Positions 32,522-43,593 of a DNA stretch of 64,000 bases are shown here, in pieces. Each line of letters begins with the position of its first letter. Position 1 is the first letter of the stretch. The position numbers were made by a program, and so were the translations under genes. Under the pieces are notes generated by a model. That model was not told the DNA's origin and did no database searches. It was given only the letters and a program-made list of their open reading frames with translations. The stretch spans positions 59,234,899-59,298,898 of the forward strand of contig OZ034968.1 of the NCBI GenBank assembly GCA_964030785.1, written 5' to 3'. The stretch comes from Siderastrea siderea (taxonomy: Eukaryota > Cnidaria > Anthozoa > Scleractinia > Rhizangiidae).

Positions 32522-33924
32522 TAATTCTGCCGCTGTGTTGTAGCAGTAACAAAAGCTTTTGCTCATTTGCGTTAGGTTTGGTACATGTCAAGTTCGACGT
32601 TTGAATTAGGCCTCGCTGAAGTTTTCTCTTCTCTTCATTAGACACGCCCCTGTGTATGGCAGTGTGTTTGCAATTGAGGACTTCGCGGCTTCAGTTGGTT
32701 TCGCCTTTGGTGCGTATTCTTTTAAGTAACTTGATTACCAGATTTCTCAAAAGCCGTCTCTTTACGTTGAAAAAAATGCACAACTTTAATTTGCGTGTTT
32801 TTGTGTCAGGGCCCCTTATTGGAGGAGTAATAGTTGCTGAAGGAAGTTTTCCATGGTAAATAATTGACCTCATTGATTTCAGTTTAAGGACGGTTCCTCC
32901 TTTTGTTACTGCGCATACGTTCTGCGCATCTCGGAATATTCGGGTTTCTTAAGGAATTTACCCCCCTAATACAACAATATGCGCGGTTTATGACTATGTG
33001 GAAAAAGCAGATCCTAGCAAGGGCTATCAGAATCCAAAAAGAAAATTGGGGGTAACCACGCCTTTTTCTGAGATAATTGAGCTTAAATTTGGAACGAAAT
33101 GGCCATACATTCTTTGTATTTTAACGGTTTTGTGGAATTATGTTTGCTTAATTATCTCTGAAAAATGCGTAGCTACCCACAATTTTTTTTTTGATTCCAA
33201 TAACTCTTGCTAAGATCTCCTTGTTTCCCCATAGTCATAACCTTTACAAAAATACATCTCTATTAGGAGGCACCGTCCTTAAATTCATGGCACAATCAAC
33301 TTCTTTTTTGTCAGTGTTTTAATCCTCATCAAGAGATTATCGGTCCCCACCCAAAACACGCAACGAAGCTAATGCAGGTTTGAACAAAAAATGGCGGAGG
33401 TAGGCCTTCAGGTCGACGCTTTGGCAACGCATACTTTTCGAAACAAAAGATAGCCTCAATAATTTTTATTTTGTACTTTTTTCCAGGTTACTGCGAGGGC
33501 TGGCGATTCTGAATCTTCTATTTGCTCCACTTCTTTTATTTCTAAGGAACCCACCTGCTAAGCATCAAATATTACATAATGAAGAAACAGAAGGTACGCA
33601 GCAGCTTTTATCTTGTATCTCATTCTGTACACTTTACCTTGCTTAGTGTTACCGCACAGTGACGATCGTAAACCAATCACGGTCGCAAATAGTATAACAA
33701 ACACTTGAAAGGCGACATCTGAATCGACAGTCGAATGTCTGTCGAACTTGATTGAACTGGATGTGTTACCTGATTACGGCAGAAATATAATTTTTCTCAT
33801 AGTCCCATCAACAGGCATGCCATATCCCTTGTTTTCAAGTGTATTACTGTCCTGCACTGAAATGTCTCAGCAAACTATTTCAATTTCAGCTGTTGACGAC
33901 GAAAGTGATTCTACGACAGTATAA
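15770..33924 (+). CDS. SLC18A2-like: Vesicular amine transporter, SLC18A (VMAT/VAChT) family, 18 coding exons
   Basis: Exons: 15770-15911, 18602-18771, 19841-19878, 20727-20785, 21808-21891, 22562-22654, 22779-22868, 24012-24052, 25201-25258, 26095-26190, 26615-26693, 27243-27294, 28117-28180, 32081-32132, 32642-32709, 32810-32855, 33487-33593, 33890-33924. Every junction is GT-AG and phases fit, giving 1374 nt, 457 residues. It is a 12-helix proton antiporter that loads amines into secretory vesicles. Family motifs: VPIIPVYL (helix 1 end), [56 protein letters not shown]. Equivalents of human VMAT2 Asp33 (Asp40), Lys138, Arg189, Glu312, Asp399 and Asp426 are present. The first luminal loop is short, about 35 residues, with NST and NNT glycosylation sites; the C-terminus is short and acidic. 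Monoamine versus acetylcholine preference cannot be decided. AATAAA lies at 33939. Confidence 0.95.
15996..16103. mobile_element. Small palindromic MITE in SLC18A intron 1
   Basis: The arms TAGGCCAAGGCCAAACATCG and, inverted, the stretch ending GGTCTTGGCCTA pair imperfectly over about 45 bp. TA ends are consistent with a Tc1/mariner-like target. Confidence 0.6.
17284..18051. mobile_element. 768-bp inverted-repeat element with internal tandem units, intron 1
   Basis: The 21-bp ends (CCCAAACTGACTCGATTCGT at 17284 and its inverted partner ending 18051) match at all but two positions. Inside, TCGATTCGACT-type words recur and a 120-124-bp unit starting CGCTTTAAGAACGAG occurs at 17516, 17636 and partly at 17760. 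No transposase is encoded, so it is non-autonomous. No clean target duplication is visible. Confidence 0.7.
23487..23512. repeat. Possible end fragment of the TAGACTGCGAG element family
   Basis: TAGACTGCAAGCAGTCCTTC resembles the terminus of the elements at 8411 and 28855. No partner end is seen nearby. Confidence 0.35.
25535..25768. mobile_element. MITE with GGAGCCCTGGAG internal repeats, intron 9
   Basis: Ends CAGGGTCCCAAAGGGG and the inverted CCCTTTGGGACCCTG bound 234 bp. The direct repeat ATAACT lies immediately outside both ends (25529-25534, 25769-25774). The interior is built of diverged units with GGAGCCCTGGAG or GGAGCCC spaced by about 30-40 bp. Confidence 0.72.
26493..26525 (+). 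repeat. (TGAT)n microsatellite near exon 11
   Basis: About seven TGAT units followed by diverged TGAC/TGAT units up to about 26590, ending 25 bp before exon 11. Confidence 0.9.
27350..27620 (-). mobile_element. tRNA-core composite repeat (SINE-like), intron 12, copy 1
   Basis: On the minus strand a tRNA-like core (A box AGCTCAGTGGTTAGAGC, B box GGTTTGATTCCC) is followed by an A/T-poor-to-pyrimidine tail of TTTTTCTTTTTC type. About 130 bp upstream of the core also align with the copy at 50485-50700, so the tRNA part lies in the middle. A 160-residue minus-strand open frame across it is spurious. Confidence 0.65.
28855..29053. mobile_element. MITE (TAGACTGCGAG family), copy 2, with 9-bp target duplication
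   Basis: Two near-complementary arms of about 85 bp start with TAGACTGCG and end with CGCAGTCTA; (CG)n stretches lie in each arm. The flanks CATAGTTGA (28846-28854 and 29054-29062) are identical. A 9-bp duplication is typical of Mutator-superfamily insertion. Confidence 0.88.
30150..30342. mobile_element. MITE with TA target, intron 13
   Basis: Ends AAGGCTGGTTTCCATATGAT and its exact inverted copy bound 193 bp, with TA on each side (30148-30149, 30343-30344). GATCGCTACG words recur inside. It is absent from the paralogous unit to the right. Confidence 0.82.
31108..31318. mobile_element. Short inverted-repeat insertion (CCTTTCACTCCC), intron 13
   Basis: The ends CCTTTCACTCCCAGAG and, inverted, CTCTAGGGAGTAAAAGGG bound about 210 bp. 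It interrupts the right unit of the tandem duplication. The interior shares the phrase GGTGGTTCTAACTTTT with the tandem repeat near 37 kb. Confidence 0.6.
32485..32520 (+). repeat. (TTTTG)n microsatellite
   Basis: About five TTTTG units in intron 14. Confidence 0.9.
32883..33283. mobile_element. Inverted-repeat element, intron 16
   Basis: The ends TTTAAGGACGGTTCCTCC and the inverted AGGAGGCACCGTCCTTAAA match with one difference. A second, longer inverted pair lies inside (about 33006-33080 against 33150-33223), so the whole can fold back. No protein is encoded. Confidence 0.72.
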
Positions 33925-35395
33925 CGGCAAGAGTCGAGAATAAACAAGCAAGTAAGTTTAACGTTTCACGTTTGCCAATCAACCGGGATAACAAAACCCC
34001 TTTTTCAGTTGAAATCGCTTCCGTCCATTGTGTGAGGCCGTGGACTTCATCGGCTAAGCTCCTACCAACGTAACCAATTTGACCTATCTCTGTAGGGCAA
34101 TGCTGGCGTGACACCCTTCTATCTTCTACTCGGGTTCCCTCCCTCTTGTCCCTAAAATGCAATTGAGAGTTGAGCCCTTTAGCTTTCGCTATCGTTGCTT
34201 GGGAGGGGAAGACAGAGTTTTGTTAAGCTGAAAAAGTTTGTAATGATCGGGACGTTGTGTGTCATACAGTTTGTTAGCTGCAACAGTTCTTATTTGATTA
34301 TTGTCCTGTTTGCATATTCATTAGTTTATTTGTTAATTTCAGGCTACAACAGTAAAGGACTGAGCAAGGGCGAAGGACAAGACTCCGTCCTGTCAAAAAT
34401 AAATTCTAGTTTATCAAGTTGTAGTAGGATGATTCCTCGTTTAAAATTCCTAAAAAACAAGCAAAACGACGGAAAACTTCAAGACATGCTGTGGCCAATA
34501 ACACCACGACGGCCCGCACTGCTTTTCGAATGCCGGAAAAACTCCTGGGCCCGGTTGTTCAAAGCAAGAGTAAGCTAACTCAGTATTAGGGTCAAGTTTT
34601 AAATCATTCTTATAGCCAAACGATACGGATTTCCTGAAATCCTTTTTTGCCCTGCATTTTGACTTTGGCTGCTTTCAAACTGCCACTTGGAATTTGCTGT
34701 GAAAACTCTTTTGGATAAGAGAAATGGGAACCTTGGTTAAATTTTAATCCCAGGTTAGCGTTAACCGGCTTTCGAACAACCATGTGTTAAAGGCAGAAGG
34801 TGAAAGGCTGAGACCAGTATACAGCGTACAGCAACAATTTTCATTTCCATCATAAACAATCAAGCCGTAAATGAGTTAGGTTTAGGGTCCTTGAAATCTT
34901 CTATCTTAAAAACTGAAAAAAAAAAATAAAACTACGGGAAAAGACCTGGAATCCCATGAGCTCTTTATGCCGCGAACTTTAGAGATGGAACAGAAATCTA
35001 TTAGACGGAGACGCTCGTGTCCACTTGTCTGTTGCTCCCAGGACACGTTAACTTTGCTTACGGCGGAGCATTCCATCGAGTTACGACCTGCTTATTGAGG
35101 CTCTGCAATCTATGCTGACGTTATTCCGTTGTAACTAAATTTACCAGTAAGAATTAGTCCAAAATGTAGCCGCTTGCAAATAAGAAGTTCGCTAGGGTGA
35201 ATAAAGTGTCGTCAAAATCTCTACGTTATCCCTGACTGTCTTATCCGACCTTTGTGGACCATTAAGAAACTTGCACCGTTTGTTGCAATCTGATTGGCAC
35301 ACAGGCACCGTGTGTTCATCGGCAGATAACTTGGGATAGGAGAGCGCATGCGCGGCTGATGTTGCATAGAGACCACTTAGAGTCTGCACATTTGT
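33925..35395. other. DNA downstream of the SLC18A gene
   Basis: AATAAA 14 bp after the stop (33939-33944) is a candidate poly(A) signal. At 34341-34342 a TTAATTTCAG acceptor opens a frame in the phase of exon 17 (34343-34578), a possible alternative last exon. From about 34547 to 34785 an inverted-repeat relic with GGTTGTTCAAAGC and inverted GCTTTCGAACAACC ends is visible. No other gene is seen. Confidence 0.4.
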
Positions 35396-35564
35396 CAGGG
35401 GCGGACCCAGGATTTTTTCCAAGGGGGGTTGCAAGTATAACTTAACAATATGCTATTATTTTTGTGATGAAAAAGCGATAGACCCGAGTAGTCAGACAAG
35501 TTCGGAAACTTCCCTAAAGGGGAGGGGGGGTGCAACTCCCTCAACCCCCCTGGGTCCGCCCCTG
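35396..35564. mobile_element. MITE with CAGGGGCGGACCCAGG ends
   Basis: The ends CAGGGGCGGACCCAGG and inverted CTGGGTCCGCCCCTG bound 169 bp. This type is common in animal genomes and usually assigned to hAT. No clear 8-bp duplication is seen. A single end of similar sequence lies at 45432. Confidence 0.7.
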
Positions 35565-35814
35565 ATTGTATGAAGTGAAGTATCAAACGAAACTACAATA
35601 AATTATGATTTTATTTGTAATGTAGGTTTAAAGTGCTGTAAACGTACTCAGTTAGACTGTTGTCAGTTTGTTTGGTTTTTCGACTTTGATGGTTAGCTCC
35701 AGGTTTTGCCCTCGCCAACCGTCAGCTGATAAATCTAATCTGCTGCCAGTATATCGCAGTATCGTTACCAGCCTACAAATATGAGTCAGTTACAGGAACT
35801 ATTTTTACCCCAGG

Positions 35815-35889
35815 TCAATTAAGATTTGGAACGAACTTCCGGCTGGTTTCACCACAGCTAAATCGGTAGCTCCTTTAAAGGAGCTCTAA
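35815..35889 (+). pseudogene. C-terminal remnant of a LINE ORF2
   Basis: The frame reads SIKIWNELPAGFTTAKSVAP and then LKEL-stop. The WNELP motif followed by a short basic-hydrophobic tail is typical of the end of CR1/L2/Jockey-like ORF2 proteins. Nothing upstream can be joined to it. Confidence 0.5.
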
Positions 35890-35937
35890 ACAGTTTCTAT
35901 GCCGTTACACTGCCCGAAAATTCGCCTTTACCACTCA

Positions 35938-36220
35938 CCTTTGACATATGTTACAGGTGATAAAGGCCGTCTTTACCATGATGGTGTCAAAAGTTGTCAA
36001 AGAGCGTATTTGATTTACGTCAAATGTAGTACACCTTTGACCTGTCTCAAAGCTATCGCAAAGTTACTTTCAAATGTGCGTCAAAGGTACCTTTGATGAC
36101 TTGCTTCACGTCAAAGGTTTGGTATCTTTGTTACGCGTCAAAGTTGAGTCATAGATAATGTTAAATGTGCTCCAACACCTTTGATTCACCTGTCAAAGTA
36201 GTGCAACTTTGTTACGCCTT
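35938..36220. promoter_or_regulatory. Cluster of TCAAAG/CTTTGA sites
   Basis: About ten TCAAAG or CTTTGA words occur in 280 bp in both orientations, including CCTTTGATG and CCTTTGATT, which fit the TCF/LEF consensus. Many sit in the longer phrase CGTCAAAG. It could be an enhancer or a degenerate palindromic repeat. Confidence 0.35.
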
Positions 36221-36529
36221 GATCATGATGCGACGCCAAATTTTTGTGCAGTGTTAGTTTGCAATGTAACTTTTTGACCGATCTTTGTAAGGCGGACCAG
36301 AACACTTCACGGAGAAGCTGTTAATAACACAGCTTTTGATAATATCTGGAAAATGTAAACGTGAAGATCCGAAGCTTGCAGTCTATTTAAACTTTAAACC
36401 TTTACTAGGTTCTTGGGCATACAATAACAATGTGTCAGAACATTGAAGGCTGCTCTTGCTTATGACCGGCAGATTCCCCTTTTGTTTTGATAACTTACAA
36501 ATTAAATCTCGCACAACTTTCTCCTACTC

Positions 36530-36775
36530 AAAATGGCGGCAAAAACCCTAGCAAATAGCAGGTCACGTGTCCCCCAAAATATTGGAGATTTAAATTAATG
36601 CTTCATATTGGAGGGCACTCTATTGGTTATCGACTACTGTTTTTGAGTCCACGTGATTCACTGTCTTCTCTTGCCGCCATTTTGGTCTAAGTTGGAAATT
36701 TAAATTAAATTCTTCTTGGTGCGAGGGCACGCTATTGGATATCGACTATCGTTTTTGAGTTCACGTGATCCACTG
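36530..36775. repeat. Tandem 110-bp repeat with CACGTG sites
   Basis: Two similar units (about 36583-36662 and 36693-36772) share TTTAAATTAA, ATCGACTA and TTTTTGAGTCCACGTGAT or a variant. An inverted pair AAAATGGCGGCAA/TTGCCGCCATTTT (36530, 36671) brackets the first unit. Confidence 0.6.
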
Positions 36776-36929
36776 TTTGCCACCAGGGTCTGCTGACAAG
36801 GTTGAACCTGGTCGCCTTTATCTCGTCCCCAGAGCTATGCGGCCCCTGTATGCGGCTTTTCAAACGTTTTCACGTGTAGCCACCGCTGACCAAACAGATC
36901 GTAGACTCTGGGTACCAGGATGGGGCTTA

Positions 36930-37800
36930 CTATTTTTGTAAGAGAAATTCGTTACTGTGACCATTGAAATAACAGCTATTGCGCTGTACTCTACCCCGTG
37001 GTGTTGTTTATTATGCTGTACAAGGTAGCTCTATCTTTTGAGTCTGAAATGCTCGAGTGTGACCATTCAAATGGAAGCTACTGTGCAACACTTTCCTATG
37101 GTTCTTCTTATTATACTGTATAGGGTAGTTCTAATTGAGTTTTAATCTGTGAATGAAATTCTTCAGGCAGCATTCAAATGAAGGCTTTTTCGCAGTAATT
37201 TCTTGTGTTGTCGACAGTCCTGTAGTCTGAGAGCGAAATTATCAAGTGTGGCCATTCAAAAGAAAGTTGCTGCGCAGTATTACTTTCCCGTGGTGCTATT
37301 GATTATATATGGTGTATATAAGGTGGTGGTTCTAACTTTGAGTCAACCTCGTGCCCAGGGCCTTCTCCTCATTTAAAATGGCGGTCGGAGATACCCCTGG
37401 CCAAGGCTGCTAAATGGCTCCAAAAATTCTTAAGGATTTTGTCACGTAAAACACGATGAAATGACTTCGTTTTGTTTGAACAACGGTTTCAGATTGCAAA
37501 AAACTAAAAGGACCGCCAGACGCTAGAAAACAACCTCCCAAAAAGCCATTTCATCATGCGTCACGTGACAAAATACTCCACGATTCTTGGAGTATTTCAG
37601 CAGCCTTTGCCAGGGGTTTCTCAGACCGCCATTTTGAATGTGGAGAAGGCCCTGGGGACGAGGTTGACTTTGAGTCTGTGAATGAAATCCTCCGCCGTGA
37701 CCATTCAAATGAAAGTTACTGAGGAGTACTTTCCTATGGCGTTGTTCATTGCGCTGCTCTCCAGAACTGCTCAGTTTTGTCATGTTTTGTTTGTGAGATC
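36930..37800. repeat. Diverged roughly 100-bp tandem repeat
   Basis: Units contain GAGTCTG..GAAAT, GTGACCATTCAAATG and CTTTCCTATGG-type phrases, starting near 36945, 37050, 37145, 37220, 37335 and 37667. One unit is split by the MITE at 37344. The same phrases occur at 31140-31230. Confidence 0.6.
37344..37666. mobile_element. MITE with CAACCTCGT ends and 9-bp target duplication
   Basis: Ends CAACCTCGTGCCCAGGGCCT and inverted AGGCCCTGGGGACGAGGTTG bound 323 bp; similarity of the arms continues for about 65 bp. ACTTTGAGT flanks both sides (37335-37343, 37667-37675). A 9-bp duplication suggests a Mutator-type transposase moved it. It sits inside one unit of a tandem repeat. Confidence 0.88.
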
Positions 37801-40800
37801 CTCAAGCGCGAAAACAAGGCAAGGCTTCGTTTATTACTGTACTCCAGGCTCCTAAGCGTGTGAGCGCGGGCTTATTTCACCGTCCCAGCCGATCATCGAC
37901 CCTTGATTGACAGTTAAGGGAACCACTCCTCCGGTGCAACGGAATTTAAAAAACTCAGCGATTTCACGAACATCTGTTGCGGATGTCCGGCAAAAATGAC
38001 CAGCTTTTGCCCAAAAAAAAAATTCAAATTCAATACTATTTTCGTTATGAAATTGAACAGTAAAAAGAAAAAACATTCAGTTAACATGAAAATTCAAGAA
38101 TCATCCGATTTTGCGCGAAAAAACTAAAATCGGCTTTGAGCAATTTATGTTTGGTCATCTTTCCCACCCAACAAGAGATCAAGGAATTTAAGTGAAGTAC
38201 TCCATTCAGTTCATGACGCACTATGATATATACATTTACGCAACAAGCCACCATAGTTTACCAGCTCGAGTAAACAGTTAATTCACTTAACATTCCAGCA
38301 AAATAAACTTTAATAAAATACTGGCAGAAAGCCCATTCAGTGCAAATCAAAACCCACACAAGTTCTAGTCGTCACAACGGGTTCTGTCTTCTACCGTTAG
38401 CGGCAGTCTGTAGCGTCAATTGTGTGACACTACAGACTGTCACAAAATTAAAAATTGTTCGTCTTGGACATTGCCATCAGTTTGAACGAAAACTGCGTCA
38501 CCGATCCATAAACACTCTCAAAATAGAACAATTTTTTGACACCTCTTTTGTTCCTAAACGTGCAAGGTGTACAGATGTTAATCAAAAACATTTACGTGGA
38601 AGAGTTGTTTCAGCCGTGTTTGTTTAGTATCGTAAACAGACAAATAGTAGACCTAGTACTTTAATCCATTCTCAGACAAGCTAACTAATTTGATATTGAA
38701 AGCGAAATTGAAGATAGAAATTTAATACGATCTTTTTCCCCTTTCAAACGCCCAAAACGGTTGCGTTAGTTACTTAAAACGGAAGACGGCTGACAGCACC
38801 GGTAGGTCCAGGAAAGAAATAAAATCCTAGTGGAAAATTTTATCAGCTCTGTCTTTCTTACCCGTTAACACCTAATTACGAAACCATCCACCCTCATTCT
38901 TCCACTAATTTTCCTTCCGAGTTTCGTGTGATCGCGTCTTCATCCGTTTTTCTTTTCTCCATTTCCGTCGGTTTGTTACCAATTGTAAACTTTTCATATC
39001 TTTTTAAATGACAGTAAACCTTAACCAAACATAAGGAAAGCGTTGAGATTGCAACGCACGTAACAAACTGACAGTCGAATTTAAAACTGTGGTGTTTATG
39101 ACAACCAAGTTATTTGGGAAATAATATTTGAAAAATAACCCTAAAAGTGAAACCCTGTCATTACGTAGACCTTTTACAATTGTCAGTCGACTGAAATTTC
39201 CAGAAATCTCGAAATATACGGAGATTAACGGAGAGTGACCTTTTTTTTCTTGAAAACAAAGTGTCGTGGGCAAAAAGGGTTGAGTAATGGGAAAGAAACG
39301 TCTATTTGGGGTCAGAGGTTTGGTTGCCTTATCAAAATATTACGTTACAACGGAAAACATCACATTTGCGCTTGCTTGAAAGTTAAATGCTCTCTGACTC
39401 TTAACTCGAATATTAAATAGTTTTTCCTACAGACTGAATAACATTTCTTCAGTATTAGTTCTGAGAATTCTTTGATGGCAAGACAATATCCTTAGTTGAG
39501 GGTTTACAACTCCTGTTCTGTAACACAATGTAAACGATATTGTGAGGAACATGTGTTTCGTGATATTGTTAAGAGAAACCTCTACAGCATGTGATTGTTG
39601 ATGGTGTAATCACTTTTCTGGTAGTCTGACAACCCTACTTACATTTTTAAAATAATTTTAAAATTAGTATTTTCGTCATAACCAGGATCCATGCTCCTGT
39701 CACAGCTTCCAATAATGACGGAGCACAGTTTTCTCTCACAAAAACTCGACGGAAAGTAACAATATACTCTGGCGTGATAACGGAAGAAAAAAAATCGAAT
39801 TAAGACAATAAAAAAATGTTTACGCCGGTTTAATGAAAAGTAAATTTTTCTGAAAGTCCTCAGGGAGTTGCCAAGAATTTTTGCACGAAATGCCACAGGT
39901 GGTCGTCTATCTCGCTTGGGTGAAAATTTACAAGCCACAGGCCTCTGATCTGATCAAAACATTTTAGTTTTGAGGGGGATTCCCGGAATAAAGCTGTTTG
40001 TATTAACTTTTCACACCATGTGGCTCCACGTTTTGGACTGTTTTCAGGTCAGCAACTGCATTTAGCGGGTTTTGCACTCGATTTAATACGGCGCCAGGTG
40101 TAAAACACTGGCAAATACACGACTGGCTGAAAACAACCGGAACTTGACAAGGATGCCACCATCTCTAAGCAGAATCAACAAACTTGAGAAAAACACCTCG
40201 AGTTGTTTGAAATCGCAGCAGTTTCTGCGGGAGAAAAACAACATTTTTCGATATGCAGCAAATTACGACGGCGAATAATTGAAAAGAAGGGTTTTCGTGT
40301 AAAGAATAAGCCTGTGTCGCACACTTCCGGTGTTCGGCAACACTGCACGATCTCTTAGCTTATCAATTAACGCGTCTCCCATTGTCTTTTTGTTGGCTTT
40401 GACAGTTCAGTTGCTAATTTTGGCGGGAGATTATCGAGTGCTTTTCTACCTGACTTCGCGTCTGTGAATGTGTAACGCAAACTTTGCTCTCTGTTCACAT
40501 TCTTGGGTTGGAAAACTGGTCAATCTCAAACACACGGATTGTATCTCTTCACAATTTAAAATCACAAACAATACATATAAAGCGATCGATTTGATCTCGG
40601 CTAAGAGTTTATCCATCAAATATTAAAAGGTGGACGGCAAATTGGTCTGCCACAACGCCAAACCACATTCCGCAAAAACTACGAGTGATATCCAAAATTG
40701 CCCCTGTAACGATTAAAATGGCTTTCAGCACGTTTTTCCTTTTTCACACAAAGCACAAAAGCACATTCAAACAGTGGATTAAAATTAAAATGGATTTGCA

Positions 40801-42764
40801 TCACACTCGCGGCGTGCTTGCGGCTTTCTAAAGTAAGCGTGTACCGATTGTTTCAGTCAGTAATTGAATTTCTGTTTACGAGCTTGATTACAGGTAATTT
40901 CCTCTTTTTCAAAAGCTTTGACAGTCGGCTATCTTTTTGAATTTATTTGAGTAGTGATTTGCATACTGCACGCGTTGTGTTCTAAAAAAAGATCGTTTGA
41001 TTTCCTACGTCCGCTTTCATTGGGCGCGACGCTCGGCCTTTACAAACGTTCAAAGCAAGAATACTACAAACCTGCAGGATCCTGAAATCAAATGTTTGAA
41101 ATCACGCTGATTTCTTTTGTTGCTCGGTTCTGATTCATCCGAGGCGCGACTTCGTGCAAACTGAATGCGCCCAAAAGCCAGCTGCCTTGCGTAGTGACGT
41201 AAACAAATGACAACAATGTCGAGATTTTGGCTTAGCGTTCAAAAGAAACTATTCTGCAGCCTTCAAAAGAAATGAACTCACTTGGCAATGAAACCTGTGA
41301 ATTAAAAGAGCCCCCCATGAATGCTTACAAACGTGACCCAATCACGGAAACACTTCCTGAGCTAAGAAATAACGCCTTCGCAGGTTCTTTCCAACTCGCC
41401 AAGAGCACATGGTTTGTTTACAATGACCTCGGGAAAATTTTACTCGCAAAGCAGCATGATGCTCCTCCAGTAATCACTCCATTTGATGAAAAGAAAAGCC
41501 AGATTTCGAATAAAGAACGAAATATTAAGATTTCTATCGGTTCGCTAAGTACATCAAGTGCGTGAAAGACTGCTATAATCCGACAATTGGGTCGGTTCAC
41601 TAAAGCAGAAAGCGCGCGAAAGACTACAACAATACGCTTAGTAACTGCGGAATTTTCGCTAACTGAAGGTCACATTAACCTAAACAACACACACAAAACA
41701 TAGACACTGAAATACAAATTGCAAAACGAGGTTTTAATCTTACTCTTCCTTTCAATAAACCATACAAAATTTCTCCTTTGATATTAGGATTAAGTTTAAA
41801 TGTATAAATACAATCGTATGCAAACTTTTCGACGTTAGAATAAAGAGCAATGTCGGTTTCAATATTAAAAAAACTTTCTCATAAACCTTGATTTTTTCCA
41901 TTACATCATTTACAGCTAGTATTTGGAACACAGCTGTTAAAAATTAGAATAAAATTTCATTCAAAAATCCACCTCTACAACCAGGCAGTTATTAAACCTA
42001 CTTTCAAAGTAGTAAAATTCTCTACATCGTAAATATCGACAAATTATTTGGAAAAGCCTCCCTTACAGACCAATTGGGAATTATAAAACACATTATTAAT
42101 CATAATTTCTCCGTTTCTGGGCCAAATTCTTAATCAACACTTTCATATTAAAATACTTTACACTTAGAGGGTGAAAATTCAATACTGTATTCTGCTACAA
42201 TTCGAAATTTTACATAGATACACATTCGATAAGTTAACCTCTAACTAGGAAAGTCCAACCTCTTCAAGGGGAAAATATTGTAATTTCCGCAACATTTACA
42301 CAACATCCTCTGTGGGGAACTAAATACTAAAATTTAACAATAATCTTCCTGAAATTTCCGTTCTAAATACAGATCGCCGCTCGAATTAAGCTAAACCTAA
42401 CGAGACAACTGAACATGGAAGGCCATATCACTTAGAAAATTTGAATACGGCTAGAAAGCGAAATAGAATAGAACTAACGATAAAACATGCCTTGAATGAA
42501 AGGGGCCTTAACAATACTAATAGCAGCAATCTGCACCGTCATTTGTGGGTTTTGTTATATAAACGCAATAATAATTTAGCTCGCTGCGATCTTTGCGCTG
42601 CTGCACTCTGTCTTGGAAATAGTAAGCGATCCTGTTGTAAACAAATAACACAACAACCCGAATATAAAATTCAAAATCGGCGTATAAACTCTAAATTTAC
42701 CCTTTAAAAATCTTTACATAATGATTTCACTCTAAGTCTCACTTTTGAATTCTGCAAGTTAAGT
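37801..42764. other. Intergenic DNA 3' of nanos
   Basis: No recognisable gene on either strand. The part nearest 42764 should hold the nanos 3' UTR, but no convincing poly(A) signal can be chosen; TTTATT at about 40949 (AATAAA on the minus strand) is one option. A 97-codon open frame at 41272-41565 has no known domain. Confidence 0.4.
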
Positions 42765-43466
42765 TCATCGGCTCCTTTTGGGGAGGACACGATTAGTATT
42801 CCTGGGCACCTTCGACAACTGACCGCCATTGCCTTGCGCTTGCTGGTTTTGAGGACAATACTTTATGGTGTGCGACTCGTCGCCGCTCGCTTTGCAGATT
42901 GGGCAGGTATAAGCCCTCAAAATAGGGCACGTCGTTTTCCCATCTGGGCCTTTTAACAGATGAGATAGGTAGACTTCTTCGCTTTCGCCGTTGTTTCTGC
43001 AGAACACACACACTGTGCCGCGATTCGAGATCGGAGCAGGAGCTCTTGCAGACGGTTTAATCCGGCGACTTGGAGGTACAACGGCTTCTTTCCTCTTGGA
43101 AGCTGCACTATGCAACAGAGATGATGAGTTGAACGGCTGAAAAGGCCCATCTCCAAAGTGATCAGTATAAGAATCACAGCTACCAGATGATGAATTTTCT
43201 GAATCGATGCTATCTAATCGGTCACGTCTTGGCGGCAATTTGCTGACTCCAAAATTTTCACCCGTAAAATAGTCGAACTCATTGTTCGCTTGTCTCACTC
43301 TTTGAACCAGGTTGCTCAAACCAAAATAATCATTGAACATGTGAAATTCGTTTCTTTGCAGATCGTCCGTCTCTTGAGGGCAAGTTAACGACTTTATCTC
43401 TTCGTCATCCGAATCCAAGAAGTTACTGGGAATGAGAGTTTTCAGCATCACTTCGCTCAGCGACAT
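42765..43466 (-). CDS. nanos: Nanos, CCHC zinc-finger translational repressor
   Basis: A 233-residue protein from the first in-frame ATG (43466). Residues 153-206 are the Nanos double finger: CVFC, 12 residues to His, 10 to Cys, then CPIC, 7 residues to His, 4 to Cys, in exactly the canonical spacing. Nanos binds RNA with Pumilio and represses translation in germ-line and stem cells; cnidarian nanos genes mark multipotent cells. The N-terminal part is acidic and serine-rich and likely disordered, with MSLSEVMLKTLIPSNFL at the start. The open frame extends 47 codons upstream but has no ATG before a TGA, so I take 43466. No intron interrupts the coding part. The 27-residue tail is basic. An upstream ORF precedes it. 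Confidence 0.93.
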   Translation of the reverse strand: MSLSEVMLKTLIPSNFLDSDDEEIKSLTCPQETDDLQRNEFHMFNDYFGLSNLVQRVRQANNEFDYFTGENFGVSKLPPRRDRLDSIDSENSSSGSCDSYTDHFGDGPFQPFNSSSLLHSAASKRKEAVVPPSRRIKPSARAPAPISNRGTVCVFCRNNGESEEVYLSHLLKGPDGKTTCPILRAYTCPICKASGDESHTIKYCPQNQQAQGNGGQLSKVPRNTNRVLPKRSR

Positions 43467-43593
43467 TTTCCGTTTCACTGCAGCTTTCGCGATCCCACGT
43501 TGAAAGGTCAGGCTTCGCTTTTCACTCAAGACGTGAATCGCGGTGTAGAATTTACTTTCTTTTTCCGCCAGAGGGCAGATTAGTGGATGTTTG

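Noticed and set aside
41272..41565. 97-codon open frame starting with an ATG near nanos
   Set aside because: No recognisable domain or splice signals; length is within chance expectation.
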